A DNA stretch of 64,000 bases from positions 682,001 through 746,000 of the forward strand of contig JASJZH010000003.1 in NCBI GenBank assembly GCA_037178975.1. The letters are read 5' to 3'. A model generated the notes under the pieces. It saw only the letters and a list, made by a program, of their open reading frames with translations, made no database searches and was not told where the DNA came from. This DNA is from Oscheius tipulae (taxonomy: Eukaryota; Nematoda; Chromadorea; Rhabditida; Rhabditidae). The translations under genes were made by a program, and so were the position numbers. Within the stretch, counting starts at the first letter, position 1. Each line of letters starts with the position of its first letter. Positions 48,529-59,854 of the stretch are shown here, piece after piece.

Positions 48529-50774
48529 CTATTTTTTGAAGACTTGACAGTATGACCGTCGGTAGGACGTGTCGATGGAGGTGAGGACGAACGTCTCGGG
48601 GAAGACAGGGTAGTCGGTGGGGGTGTAGGGCACTGAAATTGAAAAGTACCTCTCTCTGTCTAATTGTCTCTCTCCCATTCCGCCTCGCCGTCTCTTTGTC
48701 CGTCTGTCTCTCTGTCTCCCAACTCACTGTCAGCTTGACACAGTCTCTCCCTCCCTTCCAGTATCTCAGTGTACTCTTCAGGAGTGTAGACAGTCCTCTC
48801 ACTGAGCCTACTGACAATGGTACTACAAGTGCCTGCCATTTTCTTCAGCTCTTCGCGACTCTCATCGGTAGTCAACGAGAACATGGCAGAAAGTGCCCCG
48901 CTACCGTAGGCGAACAGGAGAATATGACGACTGCTGAGATTTTTGGGGTTTCTAAAACTAGTGACTGGATCTGTGTGGACTGTTACTTACCCAGAAGCCA
49001 AGAAAACTATCAGCTGGGCGAGGAGAGATGGAGTGTACATGTTCCCAATGTTCCGATTCAGCACCAGGTAGGGATCAGTTTTGTCCTTCCAGATCGGTTG
49101 GGCAGCTTCAATTTGGAGCTTTTCAATCTCCTTCTTGCCAAGAGAGTTGCTCCCACTGGAAAGAGGACAAGGTGAAAGATAGAGAGACAGAGAGACAGGA
49201 GAACAGACATAGAGTCCCTCTTACCTGATCAGTTCATAGTTCTCATGCCTGTATGTCCCATGCTCCCAGTCCTCATTGGCTAGTCTTCCGATGGCCTTGT
49301 GCACTAATTTGCTGTAGGGACAGTGAAGAAAGACTCCGTCAAAGTCTTGAAGTTTTGGAGCTGGAAAAGGAAGAGTAAGTTTGGATAAAGGAGAGGCTGT
49401 ACCTGGCAATTCCATCCTATCAGCTCTGTCTCTGTACATTTCGTAGCAGCCAGCCAAACAGTCCAGATAGCATTTGACACTATCTCCTCCATCGACGATG
49501 GGGTACTCGAGGTTCTCCTTTCCTGAAAGAAGTATGAGAGTGAGAAATAGGGAGAGAATAGAAAGAGAGAGAGAGAGGGAGGCAATGAGACAGACGACAA
49601 ACTCACTGCATGGCTTGTAAAAATCCCAAGTTCTCAGGACATTGCAGACTCGGAGACCGCGGTCAACAATAATCGGAGCATTGGGAGTGATCAGAAGAGC
49701 TATGGCTCCGGCCCCGCCAGTAGGTCGAGCCGGTCCCTTCTCATAGATTGCGATGTCGGACATGACCACAATGGCATTCCTCTGGTCAAACTGATAGTTA
49801 GAGTACATCCAGTCAACAGCATGGAAAAGGGCCTGGGCTCCTCCGTAACAGGCATGCTTCACGTCTGCTCCCTGAAAGCATGGCCTGTATCTCAATCACT
49901 CTGTCTCTCTGTCTCTCTGACTCTCTGTCTCTCTCACTCACCTCAATGTTCTTGTTCCCCGGAAACAAAACCATCAGTTCCGATTTGACACTCTTACTCT
50001 TGTCCACTAGAGTCTCTGTCCCAACTTCCAGGAATCCAATACTGTTCGGATCAATGTTATACTCTTTGAGGAGACTAGACACAGCTGTTAAAGCCATCGA
50101 TACCACATCCTCATTATCTCCACAGAAGCCCATTTCCTTCTGTTCGAGTCCTTTTGTGTACTTTCCGGTCGTGACCATGTAAGGGATCTTGTCGAACTGA
50201 AAATGCGAGGGCTCTCATGATACAGTATGTTCCAATCTTTGTCCAGGAATTGAACGCGCCTCGAAATTGGCTGAATCTACCCTTTCCTCTGACCAACATC
50301 TTTAAGAAAATTGGAGGGAATTATTCCGAAGAACACTTTTCCTATTTTTCGGTACAGTAAGACAGTGGTTCTAGAGAGAAACAGTCGAGAACCCGAAAAC
50401 CTAGCTCGTGCTGTACGATCGTGAGCAATTTTACATCAAGCTTTCAGGTCAAGCCTGTGACTTTTATGCCTGTACATGTTCTGAGGCGTTATGGATTGCG
50501 GGCCGGCTTACAATTTTGTAATAGATGACAACATTGAAAAACGTGGTATTCGATCTTTAAAGTATGTTTGAGAACGAGGGCTTCAAATTTTACTAAAATG
50601 GCGCGCTCTCTGTATCCTGCCTACTTTTACAAAAATAAGAGGTTTGTTGGAATTCTTGAACCCCAAAGAAAGAAAGCCATTCCAAAAACCCACCTCTTCC
50701 AGATCCTTCTGCAGCACGACGTTCCTCGGAAAGTACATCGTGATGGCCGAAATACCCACATTTTCGACAACCAT
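48529..50774 (-). CDS. hmgs-1: Hydroxymethylglutaryl-CoA synthase
   Basis: Predicted 449-residue enzyme that condenses acetyl-CoA with acetoacetyl-CoA to HMG-CoA, feeding the mevalonate pathway. Exons from 5': 50774-50694, 50196-49942, 49871-49607, 49522-49403, 49360-49225, 49155-48991, 48951-48728, 48632-48529, all in phase. Active-site landmarks are intact: [18 protein letters not shown], the catalytic Cys in [24 protein letters not shown], the catalytic His in [18 protein letters not shown] and [11 protein letters not shown]. No mitochondrial presequence is visible, so it is probably cytosolic. Nematodes lack the cholesterol branch and use mevalonate for isoprenoids. Intron 1 is about 500 bp; several others contain AGAGACAG repeats. 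Confidence 0.96.
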
Positions 50775-52562
50775 TATGGTCACCTGAAATTTTTTAGGTC
50801 AGCTTTTGAAAAATTCTACGAAAAATAGAGTAGAATCAAAATCTAAGAGAAATAGACAGAAAGAACAAGGTACAACCCGGCTGCTGATAAGAAAAAGTGA
50901 ATTACGGCGCGTCTTCTGTGCACTTGGGCTTAAGAAACGTGTGATAAGAGGGCAAAAAATGCTGCCCAATGAAAGAAAAGGGACAGAGAGACAGAGGGAC
51001 GATCTTAAAAATATTGTGAAATTCCGGTCCGAAATAGCGGCAAACTCATAGACCAGACAGTCGACTCACCTTTTCGTTTGACGTGGCTCAAAATGTCACC
51101 TTTGGCGAAAAAATCCAACTTTTAAAATAATTTAAGACGCAGATTCTTAAAAATACTGAAACAACAAGAAAGCGAGAAGATAGGATCCCGCTTTTGATTC
51201 TTTTCCAACATTACAAAAGGACTTTTGTTTCAGGAAAAATTGGCGCCAAAGCGCAGATTTTTGAATTGGAGTTTATGGAAGCAAGACAAAAAGTGTGTAA
51301 ATAAGAGATAAATTTCAAATTCAGTTAGAAGGCTCCTTTGCCGCATGATTGGGGGAGGATAGGCGGTACAGTCGTGGTGGGACTCACGGGGACCGGTAGT
51401 CCGTTGATATGTGGTGGACTTTGCAAGAAGTGTGCAGAAACATGGGGGTGTTGGGAAATAGTCAAAAATTGCCTACGAACTCTGGAAGAGTATGATCAAA
51501 GGGCGAGGAAGTGACTCAGAGAGTTTAGAGAGAGGCGGAGTCAGGTTCTGATCATAATCAAGAATCTGACCAAAGGAACCAGTACCAGGAACCACTGAAA
51601 GGAAATATGAGATTCGACCATGTCCAGTGGCAGTATTCAAGAATCTGCCAAAAGGAACAAAGACTGACAATCGCCTAGAGATTAGTTACAATTTTGGAGA
51701 GCCAAAAGGCGGAAGAGATGAGGCGAAAATCTGGATCAACAGTCAGGTGAAGAAGGATAGTATGTGTAAGAAAGTTTTCTGATGGCATGGTCGAACTTCG
51801 AAAAATCATTCGAACACAGTAAGAAGGTTTGCGCGCCTGGGCCCCAACGAGACTGTCTTGCAAAACGATTTTCAAAGAGACTCAAAAAGAAGAGAGACAG
51901 AGAGACTCTTTTTCATTTACATGAGTGTTAACATTTATCAGAGAAACCGCCTCCCACACCTGCCGTACTGTCTTGTGAGATGGCTGAAGGGTCTTATATA
52001 AGCAGCTGCAGGGACGCTGGAAACTCGGGCCCTGGGTCGCCGTTGTACATATGCCTAGACTAGTGCCCTCCTTCCCTTGTACATATGCCTTCCTAAACCC
52101 TGTAAAATCCTGGTTTCTGAAAACGGGTATTTTTGAGGATTCTGGTTGTCAAGGTCCTGTGACGATAAGATAGAGAGAGGAACAGAAAAGAAGAGTCGAG
52201 AGCCAAGAGATTTGTAAAGTCTTTACCAAGTAAGAGGATAGATAGCCTCTTTCTTACATTTTCGAATTTTCCAGCAGTTTAGAGAGTTCTACATTTCTCA
52301 CGCAAGTCAAAGTTTGGAAATCTTTTGCCGTGTCATGGTGCGTCTACTGATAACAATTGGTGCTCTGGACTATTGAGCAGTTTTGAAACTAAAGAAGAAT
52401 GTATCCATCTCGTCACTACCCTGTTGAACCAAAGAACCTTTTGAAAGAAAAGATAAAAAAGAGGTATGTCTCTCAGATTTCCACAATTTCTCTAGCTCGT
52501 TTCGAAATCCTTATCAGCATTGTTCTCTATATAAGTGACGGGAGCAGACATTTGCTTCACAG
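50775..52562. other. Intergenic stretch and promoter side of the first short DXO-like gene
   Basis: Nothing coding is supported. From about 52093 (CCTAAACCCTG) to the ATG at 52563 it resembles the upstream region of the DXO-like gene at 56358 at matching spacing. A small internal duplication (AAGAATCTG ... AAAGGAAC) occurs at 51561-51660. Confidence 0.5.
52346..52535 (+). promoter_or_regulatory. GATA sites and TATA box of DXO-like gene 3
   Basis: ACTGATAA at 52346-52353, CTTATCAG (inverse of CTGATAAG) at 52510-52517 and TATATAAG at 52528-52535, shortly before the ATG at 52563. TGATAA is the core recognised by nematode intestinal GATA factors such as ELT-2. The same arrangement precedes the paralogue at 56358. 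Confidence 0.6.
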
Positions 52563-54522
52563 ATGGCTGCATCTCGCCACATGCCTACCCATACGTAAGT
52601 TTTTACTGTTTTCTCAGAAGTAAAGTTTGGGTTCTTAACGTTGCAAACTCTGTTAAACCTATCCATGCTTTTGTGCTGTTTCTTGGACCTTTTAGTCTAA
52701 CCTCACCATTATACTTGGACAGCACGATACTAAGCAAACTGATGCAACTCACATATTTCGCTCGCTTTAGCGGATGCTATCGAATTGAATACCCACGTTA
52801 ACAATCCTTTTCAACAATTGACCATAAAAAAGTATACAATGTTCCGATTTTAATCATTTTGTAATTCGGCTCGGCTTGGTCAGCTCCCGGATGGAAATCG
52901 GCTCGAGTCAAGTGTTATCTTAGATTAAAGTTGACATGTGTAACAGACATCAAATGCCGATTATAAAGGTAGGATGATCGTTGTGTCTGAATGATGCAAG
53001 TTTCCTGATAAGCAAACACCCCGAATTCTCTTATCTGCTTCTGTTAATGGGGTTTCTTTGCAGATTGACAGCAACAACGAGCGTTTCTTAAGAAAACATT
53101 GAATTTCAGACATTTGGATTTCTTTGGCGTCACAGCCGATAAGGAAAACGATCAGCCTAGACTTTGTGAGCCATGCATTCCTCGAGTTGATAACAAGAAG
53201 ATCAAGGATATCAACAAAGGAGTTCCGCATATCAAACCCAAAGTGGAAACCGAGGACTGGATGAGCAAGCATCCTTCTGACCGTCACAGCAACACCGAGC
53301 TGATTGAGGAGAAGCTTAAAGAATTGAAGACAAAAGGGCTCCTTTGGACGTCTGCTACAAAGAATAAAATGGAGGTAGTACACAATTTTGGCTCTAGATA
53401 TGTTTTTTTTAGTTGATAACTCGAGCATCTGTTCTGGCAAAGCTTGCACTTCCATACTTCGGCATGGGCGCTAATTCTGGAAGTTACTTCACATACTCGA
53501 ACAAAACTCTGCGATTGATTGGTTCATTAAGAACTGTGGACGGGATCACATTGCCGAGCATTCCACAGGCGCGTTCAAAGCCAATAAACGATGACAAAGG
53601 ACACCTGCCTGCTGCTATGATTACTAACGGACATATAAAAGTTAGTTTATCCAAAAATAGCGTTCAAAAAACAAATGCAATACAAATTTGGACTGAGAAG
53701 TATCATTTTCCTTGAACCGTTATCCCCCAGAACAGTTTTTCAAGCAAAAATAAAACAATTACAGGATCCTCTGGTATTCGGGAAAGATCTGGTGTACACT
53801 CTGAATCAACTACAATTCAAGGACATCGGAATCACCGTCTCAAAAGAAGTGGATGGACAATTTGTCGGTGACATCAAAGAAGCGCTCAACCATGCCGATG
53901 ATGAGCAGCTAGTCGTCGCTGAGATCAAAACTTCGGAAGGCGAGCCGTATGGAAAGGCTAAATGGCTCAACATCATTATCAAGGATGTGGCTCTAGGTGG
54001 TACTGATCACCTCGTCAACCTTTTCCTCTCGGAAGATGCCATAAAGAAAGTAAGTCAACATTTATATGTTTCGTTTACAGGCATCTAGACAGCGAAAATC
54101 GAATTCTCACGTTCCCATTTTCAGGTGGGAATAGCCAATTTGAGAGATGAAGAAGTTGTGAAGCTGGTTGAGAAAGAGTTCTACTACATTATAGAAGAAG
54201 TGCTGACTGCCTTGTATTCGAAATTATCACAAATGCGTAACGTGAAAGGACACGTATGGACAGTAAAGGACTATAACAACGAAAAGGGTTTGGTTATCCA
54301 TCTGAGAATCTATGACGGTAACATCTATAAAAAAAAAGAGATTTTTATAAGTAAATTAAGGTGCGTCTGGCTACATACGTAAACTTATCAGGCTCAACCT
54401 AAATATGTCAAATGATGATCTACCGAGTAAGAGTTTTGTAGTTAACTTTCTACGATTCATTTTCAGCAATTGATGGCTTCGAGCCCACCTACATAAACTA
54501 TGGAGAAGAGGGATCAAGTTAA
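52563..54522 (+). CDS. DXO/Rai1-like decapping nuclease family protein, short form 1
   Basis: Predicted 352-residue protein. Exons: 52563-52594, 53110-53374, 53413-53640, 53765-54049, 54125-54317, 54467-54522, all in phase. DXO landmarks in order: VITRASVLAKLALPYFG-type motif I with Arg (here LITRAS), SYFTYSNKTLRLI, VSKEVDGQFVGD (E-x-D), VVAEIKTSEGE (E-x-K) and KAKWLNIIIKDVALGG, where DXO has KxxxWxQ; the Gln is not kept. DXO/Rai1 enzymes remove incomplete caps and degrade the RNA 5' to 3'. The retained acidic and Lys residues make metal binding plausible, but activity is unproven. An acceptor directly precedes the ATG. Closest relative is the gene at 56358, with matching exon layout (228 and 193 nt exons). 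Confidence 0.82.
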
Positions 54523-54651
54523 AATAATCTCCGCACGTGTGATATTGCAATCCGATATGATATTACTCTTTTATTGTTATCCCCAATAAACCAAAAAGCC
54601 ATGTATTCTCAAAGAACAGCTTTGATTACATCTTAAACATTTATTAAAAGC

Positions 54652-54984
54652 CTATGAATTATACTCGATGGAAATATTCTTCCAGAGCACTATTCCATCT
54701 CCCCCGAACCACTCGCTACAAAACTTCTTTACAGAACGGCTCGGGGTGTTTGTCCACTCGAAAGTAATCGACCCATCCTTTGTGTCTTGACTATCACAGC
54801 TCAACGTGATCGTGCCTGGTCCCTCTGGAGCCAGAACTCCACAAGACGGGTTGAGACCAAGATGACTCGTCTTGATGATCCATCCAATACTTCGGGTAGA
54901 ACAGTTAGTGATTTTGATCAAGCGTTGCTCACAAGGAGTACTGAAGACGATTTCAGAGACAGTGAGACTGACAGAGACAGGCAA
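54652..54984 (-). CDS. msp: Major sperm protein (MSP) domain, N-terminus not found
   Basis: About 105 residues of an MSP domain: EIVFSTPCEQRLIKITN, RSIGWIIKTSHLGLNPSCGV, LSCDSQDT, ITFEWTNTPSR and WFGGDGIVLWKNISIEYN match the nematode major sperm protein, a cytoskeletal motility and signalling protein of sperm. Full MSPs are 127 residues. The first ~15 residues are missing; upstream sequence on this strand is a GACAGA repeat tract, so either a small 5' exon lies beyond it or this is a degenerate copy. The acceptor is probably near 54975. It lies between two DXO-like genes on the opposite strand. Confidence 0.7.
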   Translation of the reverse strand: MPVSVSLTVSEIVFSTPCEQRLIKITNCSTRSIGWIIKTSHLGLNPSCGVLAPEGPGTITLSCDSQDTKDGSITFEWTNTPSRSVKKFCSEWFGGDGIVLWKNISIEYNS

Positions 54985-55315
54985 ACAGACTGTGACAATG
55001 ATATCTGCTCAGAAAGGCGAGTCAGAGAAACAAAGACACAGACCGACAGAGCCACAGAGAAACAAATAAAGACACATGCAGGGAGACAGTGTAAAAGGAC
55101 GAAAAACAAGAACAGAGAGACAGAGAGGGAGAAAGCTAGAGAGACAGACAGAAGTAGAAAGAGACAGAGATGCACGGAGACAGACTGACCGACGAAGACA
55201 AAAAGGAACAGAGGGACAGATATACATAAAGAAAGAGAGACAGAAATACAAAGAGGCAGAGAAGCAGAGAAGCAGAGAGGCAGAGAGACAGAGAGACAGA
55301 AAGAGAGACTGACAA
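54985..55315. repeat. Degenerate (GACAGA)n / AGAGACAG tract
   Basis: A ~330 bp run of GACAGAGAGAC-type units, the longest of many such tracts in this window. It produces long apparent ORFs on both strands that are not genes. It separates the MSP fragment from whatever lies 5' of it. Confidence 0.85.
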
Positions 55316-56357
55316 GGAAACTATGTTTGGTCACACACGAATTTTCCATCGAGCAAGGTGACATTCAATAGCCCTTTGGATAAAGAACATAGTACGAAGA
55401 TTCAAGCATGTCTTGATGCCGAAAAACTTGGTTGAAGTTAAGTTTTATTCACAAAACATGCCAGGAGGAAAAACAATTCATTTTGGAGTGGACTACGATG
55501 ACCATGGTCAAAATTGTTCAAAAATCGGTTCTCCCCAAATGATGCTTGAGCAACTCATTTTCTTTCATGCGAAAAATGACATGGGAAGTGAAGTAAACAA
55601 GACAAATGAACAAAAGACAAAAACCGAATTGAAAAATAAATAATGGGACAGAACCCACAACCACTTTCTCGTGGAGCAGCTTCGCTTACCAGTTGGCCTC
55701 GCCGCTTACCAACTACTGTTCTGGCCTTGAATTACTTTTGAGCTTTTAACTGTTTTCAATCACCCGATCTTTCATAAACTGAAGAAACGGTGGTCGCATA
55801 AAAAAGTGTAGTGTGTAAAAAAAATCCTGCCAAAAGTGTAAAAAAGTAGTGCCGTCGCCAGAAGGCGAACTCGGCTGGTATATCTCCCTAAACCCTGAAA
55901 AATCATGTTACGGGGGACAGAAAACGGATATTTTTGGGGGTTCAAGCAGGTGAAGGATCTATGTCAAGACTCAAACTTAGGTCTGCCGTAAACTCACTTG
56001 CAAAGAATATTTCGACACATGGTAAAATTCATTTCTCCCTCTCTTTTGTTCCAATTTCTCACCTAAAAAAATTGACGAACTTCTTCATAACACGTCATAG
56101 GGAACGTCTACTGATAAGAGATCAAAGCTGATTCGATTTTAGAAACAGTTTGACAAGTACATTAGTATGTGTCGCGTAAAAGATGATGAATATAATCGCA
56201 GGAATCTAACTTTTTTGGGGGAACAGTAACAGATGCATCTCTGCATGCCACCTTCCCCTTTGCATTTCTCAGCGCTCTCAAGTTCTCCTAGCTCCGAATG
56301 TCCTTATCAGTTGGACTATATAAAAGGGTCCGAAGCAGCTTTCTGCTCACTTTCGAC
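55316..56357. other. Intergenic stretch before the second short DXO-like gene
   Basis: An ORF at 55413-55643 has no recognisable domain and no supporting splice structure. From about 55890 (CCTAAACCCTG) on, the sequence resembles the 470 bp upstream of the gene at 52563. Confidence 0.45.
56110..56326 (+). promoter_or_regulatory. GATA sites and TATA box of DXO-like gene 4
   Basis: ACTGATAAG at 56110-56118, CTTATCAG at 56303-56310 and TATATAAAAG at 56317-56326, with the ATG at 56358. The order and spacing mirror those upstream of 52563. Confidence 0.6.
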
Positions 56358-58011
56358 ATGTCTGCTCCTCAGTAAGTTTTATCCTACCTTTGATATCTGC
56401 TACACATGTCAAGTGTTATCCGGATAGTACTCGACAAATTTCTGGGAACTAGTTTGTGTTAAGCTACACTATTGACAAGAGAATCCCAGTTCAGTGCAAA
56501 AAGAGAGTGCTCTTTTGTAAGCGACTAATATTCGGTAATCAAAATCTCAGTCTTTTTGAAAAGAGTTTCGGAGAGGTGTAGGACCAAGAGTTTGCTCTTC
56601 TGAAACTCTTATCTCATAATTATTATTTCAGACACTTGGGATACTTTGGAGTTACAGCCGACTGGCAAAATACTGAGCCCCGACTTTGTGCTGCTCGAAT
56701 TCCTGTGTTAGATCGGAGACAAGAGGCCGTTATCAACAGTGGTCATCCCTTATCAATTGACTACAATGTCGAAGTCATGGACTGGCAGCATCACCACTGG
56801 TCGAACAAGCACGGGAACACCGATTTACTAGAAGAGCGGCTGCAAGAGCTTAGGAAGAATTGTGATTGTCGTACTTGGAACCTGCTATCGTCTTTTGATC
56901 AGAAGACATTCAAGGTATGCAGCACATTTTTTTACTATATTTCAGTACAATATTCAGGTCCTATCACGCACCAAGCCATTGAGCATGTTAGCACGGCCGT
57001 TCTTAATGCAAGAAAGGGATAAAAGTACCTTCTTGGATGACATGAATAATGGGAGCTACTTTTCTTTCGACCATGGTCTGCTTCGTTTCCATTCTAAGCC
57101 GAAGTCTCAAGCAGAGGGAAGAGCAGCAATGGCTGCCGAAAAGGCGGACCAGGAGAAGAATGCGAAACGTGCTAAAAGTATCAAATATGGTCATTTGTGT
57201 GCCGCATTGATGACCAAGAGAGGCATGGAGAAGGTCAGTATCTGTCGTAAGCAAACACAAAGTCGCAATTTTAGAACAACCTCCTGGTCGTCGGCAAAGA
57301 TCTGAACTACACCATTAATTACATCGATTTCGGAGGTATTGGGGTCATTGTTTCCAAGGAAGTTGACTGTCACCTTGGCGGATTCCTTGCTGAAATCAAG
57401 ACCTATAAGGAAGTGTCCTTAAACAACTTGATCAAGAATGTTGCAATGGGAAGAACAGACAATTTTGTCAATCTCACAATCAGCGACAACGCAATCAAAC
57501 GTGTAAGTATAATTATCTTCTGCTGACCCGCGTCTCACCACGATAACATAAGTAGGGTGCGAACAAGACGAATTTCTTCCGCCCAAATATTATTTACTCA
57601 TTTTCTATTTTCAGGTTGGAGTTGCTCACCTACACGAAACAACCGTTCAGACCGTTTGCGCTCGCACGCACTTAATTCTGAATGAAGTATTCCAAATTAT
57701 GGCGCACGAGCTTGGGAAGATGCGATTGAATAAGGCAGAAGGTCATGTTAAAACGGAATTCTGCGAGACCGATGGAACTTTCGTTATGCATTTAGAAATT
57801 TTTGACGGTAAATTTTTCTTCAAACTTTTAAAAGGAAGGTTTTTAGGCAGTACTCGAAAGCTCTATGACAGGAAGTTCAAACGTAGACTGAACTCAAATG
57901 AATTAGGAATTGCAAGTGGTTAGTGGTTCCATTTAATTTTTCCAAAAACGATTTTTAGACGTAGACGGCTATTCCCCTCAGTATCAATATCGGAAGAAGA
58001 CTCACCAGTGA
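56358..58011 (+). CDS. DXO/Rai1-like decapping nuclease family protein, short form 2
   Basis: Predicted 348-residue paralogue. Exons: 56358-56371 (14 nt), 56632-56914, 56958-57233, 57275-57502, 57615-57807, 57959-58011, all in phase. Motifs: VLSRTKPLSMLARPFL (motif I Arg), SYFSFDHGLLRF, VSKEVDCHLGGFLAEIKTY (E-x-D and E-x-K close together) and NNLIKNVAMGRTDNFV. The segment after the Arg motif carries a short Lys/Ala-rich insert (AAEKADQEKNAKRAKS). Exon number and the 193-nt fifth exon match the gene at 52563, so the two arose by tandem duplication including at least 470 bp upstream. It converges on the minus-strand paralogue ending at 58200. Confidence 0.82.
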
Positions 58012-58199
58012 TACATCATAATCGTAATATTGTATTAATTTTTATAGCTTTTATTGCATAATGAATCGAAAAGTACATGTGTTCTTCAGGTTTTCGAGCC
58101 TGTTCCCAGTTGGCGACCTTACTCCTCACTACTTTAAGGGTTAGTTGTTTTGAAAACCTTTATTGACACAGCTTATCAACTGACCGAACACACAGTCTA

Positions 58200-59330
58200 T
58201 TACCAAGGAAAAGTAGGAGTGACGCGACCAGAGCTGTCTACCGTGGGAATGATCCAATTAGGTTGGTATGTTTCAAGATATCTTGAAGATGTCTGCCAGT
58301 TCATTTCTTTGTACGTAAAACGTCGAAGTCGGTTAATTTCCTTGATACGCACAACTACGAATAATTCGCCCCCGATATTCTTCGTTTCCACTATTCCTGT
58401 AGCCGCATCCAAATTTGTCAAGGAAGCCTGGAGACTTTTCAGGATGAAATGAAGAAGGCTGTGTGTGATTTCAGCGACACAGTCGACATACTCTCCACCT
58501 AGATGGACCATCTTCACTTTATTGAGCCTGCCACCGTTTATGGTGGCGCAAACAAGTCCACGGATACCTCCAAGTGCGTAGCATTTTACAAATATCTCCA
58601 GAAATTTGGTACTGTAGAAAGTCTCTTTTCTTGTAGTCTTGATCTCTCCCAATTCTCTATTGATATGACAGTCAACTTCTTTACTGATTGTCACATGGAT
58701 CGGACCGTAGACGATATTGTTAACCGCGTAGTTTTTCTTCTTGCCAACGATTAAAGGGTTACCCGTCGGTTTTCCCTGTGTGAGAAAATCCTCAATCAGG
58801 TGACCTTCATTGGTTCGTTGTGTTTCCTCCTTCACAGTAACATAGAGAGTCCGTATTTTGTTGACAGGATTGACGGTACGTAGAATTCCGTGCTTCCAAG
58901 TGAACTCAAAGGTGCCTTCCGCGTTGTCGTTAAAGAAAAATGGTAGAATAACATTAGCAAAATGTCCAGCTCGCGCAAGGACTATAAATTGTGATTCATC
59001 CAAGGTTGTCTGGACACCATAATTTAACAGAGCTTCTTCCATCAGTACAGTATTATGAAACAGCGGCTCCTCGTCAGAATGAGTATGATACCAGTCCACA
59101 ACTTTGTTCTCTTCCCGAATAACAAAATCAATCGAGTCACTATTGACTTGAGCAGCCTTCTTGTAACAAAATTCCGGAATTTGAGCTGGTCTCACCCTCG
59201 GCTTGTCATTGTCATCAACAGTAACTCCAAAGGTGAGTAGGGGATCGGACATCTTTCTGAACTTACTGTTGATAGAACCAGAAAGAAGAGACAGAGACTT
59301 ACTTCCTGATTCGACTATTTTAGCTGCCAT
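58200..59330 (-). CDS. DXO/Rai1-like decapping nuclease family protein, short form 3 (intronless)
   Basis: A single open reading frame of 376 codons, although its two neighbours each have five introns. Motifs: FIVLARAGHFANVILPFFF (motif I Arg), FEFTWKHGILR, ISKEVDCHINRELGEIKTTR (E-x-D then E-x-K) and KFLEIFVKCYALGGIRG. The paralogue-like start is MSDPLLTFGVTVDD at 59252, so the first 26 codons may instead be leader or intron; a GTAAGT ... CAACAG stretch of 37 nt lies there but would not keep frame. The ATG at 59330 lies about 20 nt from a CATAAAAG (minus strand, 59347-59354) and about 65 nt from a TGATAAG. The compact structure suggests a retrocopy or intron loss. Confidence 0.85.
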   Translation of the reverse strand: MAAKIVESGSKSLSLLSGSINSKFRKMSDPLLTFGVTVDDNDKPRVRPAQIPEFCYKKAAQVNSDSIDFVIREENKVVDWYHTHSDEEPLFHNTVLMEEALLNYGVQTTLDESQFIVLARAGHFANVILPFFFNDNAEGTFEFTWKHGILRTVNPVNKIRTLYVTVKEETQRTNEGHLIEDFLTQGKPTGNPLIVGKKKNYAVNNIVYGPIHVTISKEVDCHINRELGEIKTTRKETFYSTKFLEIFVKCYALGGIRGLVCATINGGRLNKVKMVHLGGEYVDCVAEITHSLLHFILKSLQASLTNLDAATGIVETKNIGGELFVVVRIKEINRLRRFTYKEMNWQTSSRYLETYQPNWIIPTVDSSGRVTPTFPW

Positions 59331-59345
59331 AACACAGCAGCTCCA

Positions 59346-59400
59346 GGCTTTTATGCACGCGAATTTCTTTCATACTAATAAATTCGCGGCTACTGATAAG
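59346..59400 (-). promoter_or_regulatory. TATA-like and GATA motifs of the intronless DXO-like gene
   Basis: On the minus strand GCATAAAAGCC at 59356-59346; on the plus strand ACTGATAAG at 59392-59400. They lie 20-70 nt upstream of the ATG at 59330 and resemble the elements preceding the other two short DXO-like genes. Confidence 0.5.
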
Positions 59401-59854
59401 AACTTGTCGCCAGAGGGGTCGTAAAACAGAAAAATTACCACCTCAAAGTTTAAATGTGAGTCACAGGCGCGAACTCAGAGAGAAAGCGAGAGTAAGTTTA
59501 GACCACAACAGTTAGGAACACCAATCGGTAACTTTCTGCTAAATTCAGGTTATTATTAAAAAATCTCTAATAGCTTGACGAACTCTTTTTGAAACCAAGT
59601 TGTCTCAAATTAATTAATTAATTAGCAAGACAAACTCATGTGCTAGAACCTTCCTTATCTGTCCAAAATTTACAGCCTTCTTATGAATCATGGCTGTTGT
59701 TCAGAAAATAAAAAAATTTAAGTGTTCGAGATCAATGTTCGCGGTGAGAAAACTAGTCATCGGAAAAGCTTACACTAACGACAATACTACGACCGAATAA
59801 AAGTAAAAACGGTGTTTCACAAGGTCAGACTCAAATTCTTTATTTCATGGCCTC
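59401..59854. other. Intergenic stretch
   Basis: AT-rich spacer of about 450 bp between the intronless DXO-like gene and the C-type lectin pieces; nothing recognised. Confidence 0.4.

Noticed and set aside
55009-55364. Long ORFs rich in S, L, C, V on the minus strand
   Set aside because: They are translations of the GACAGA repeat tract, with no splice context or family similarity.
55413-55643. A 76-codon plus ORF upstream of a DXO-like gene
   Set aside because: I found no similarity to DXO or MSP and no splice structure. It is retained only as a note in the spacer description.
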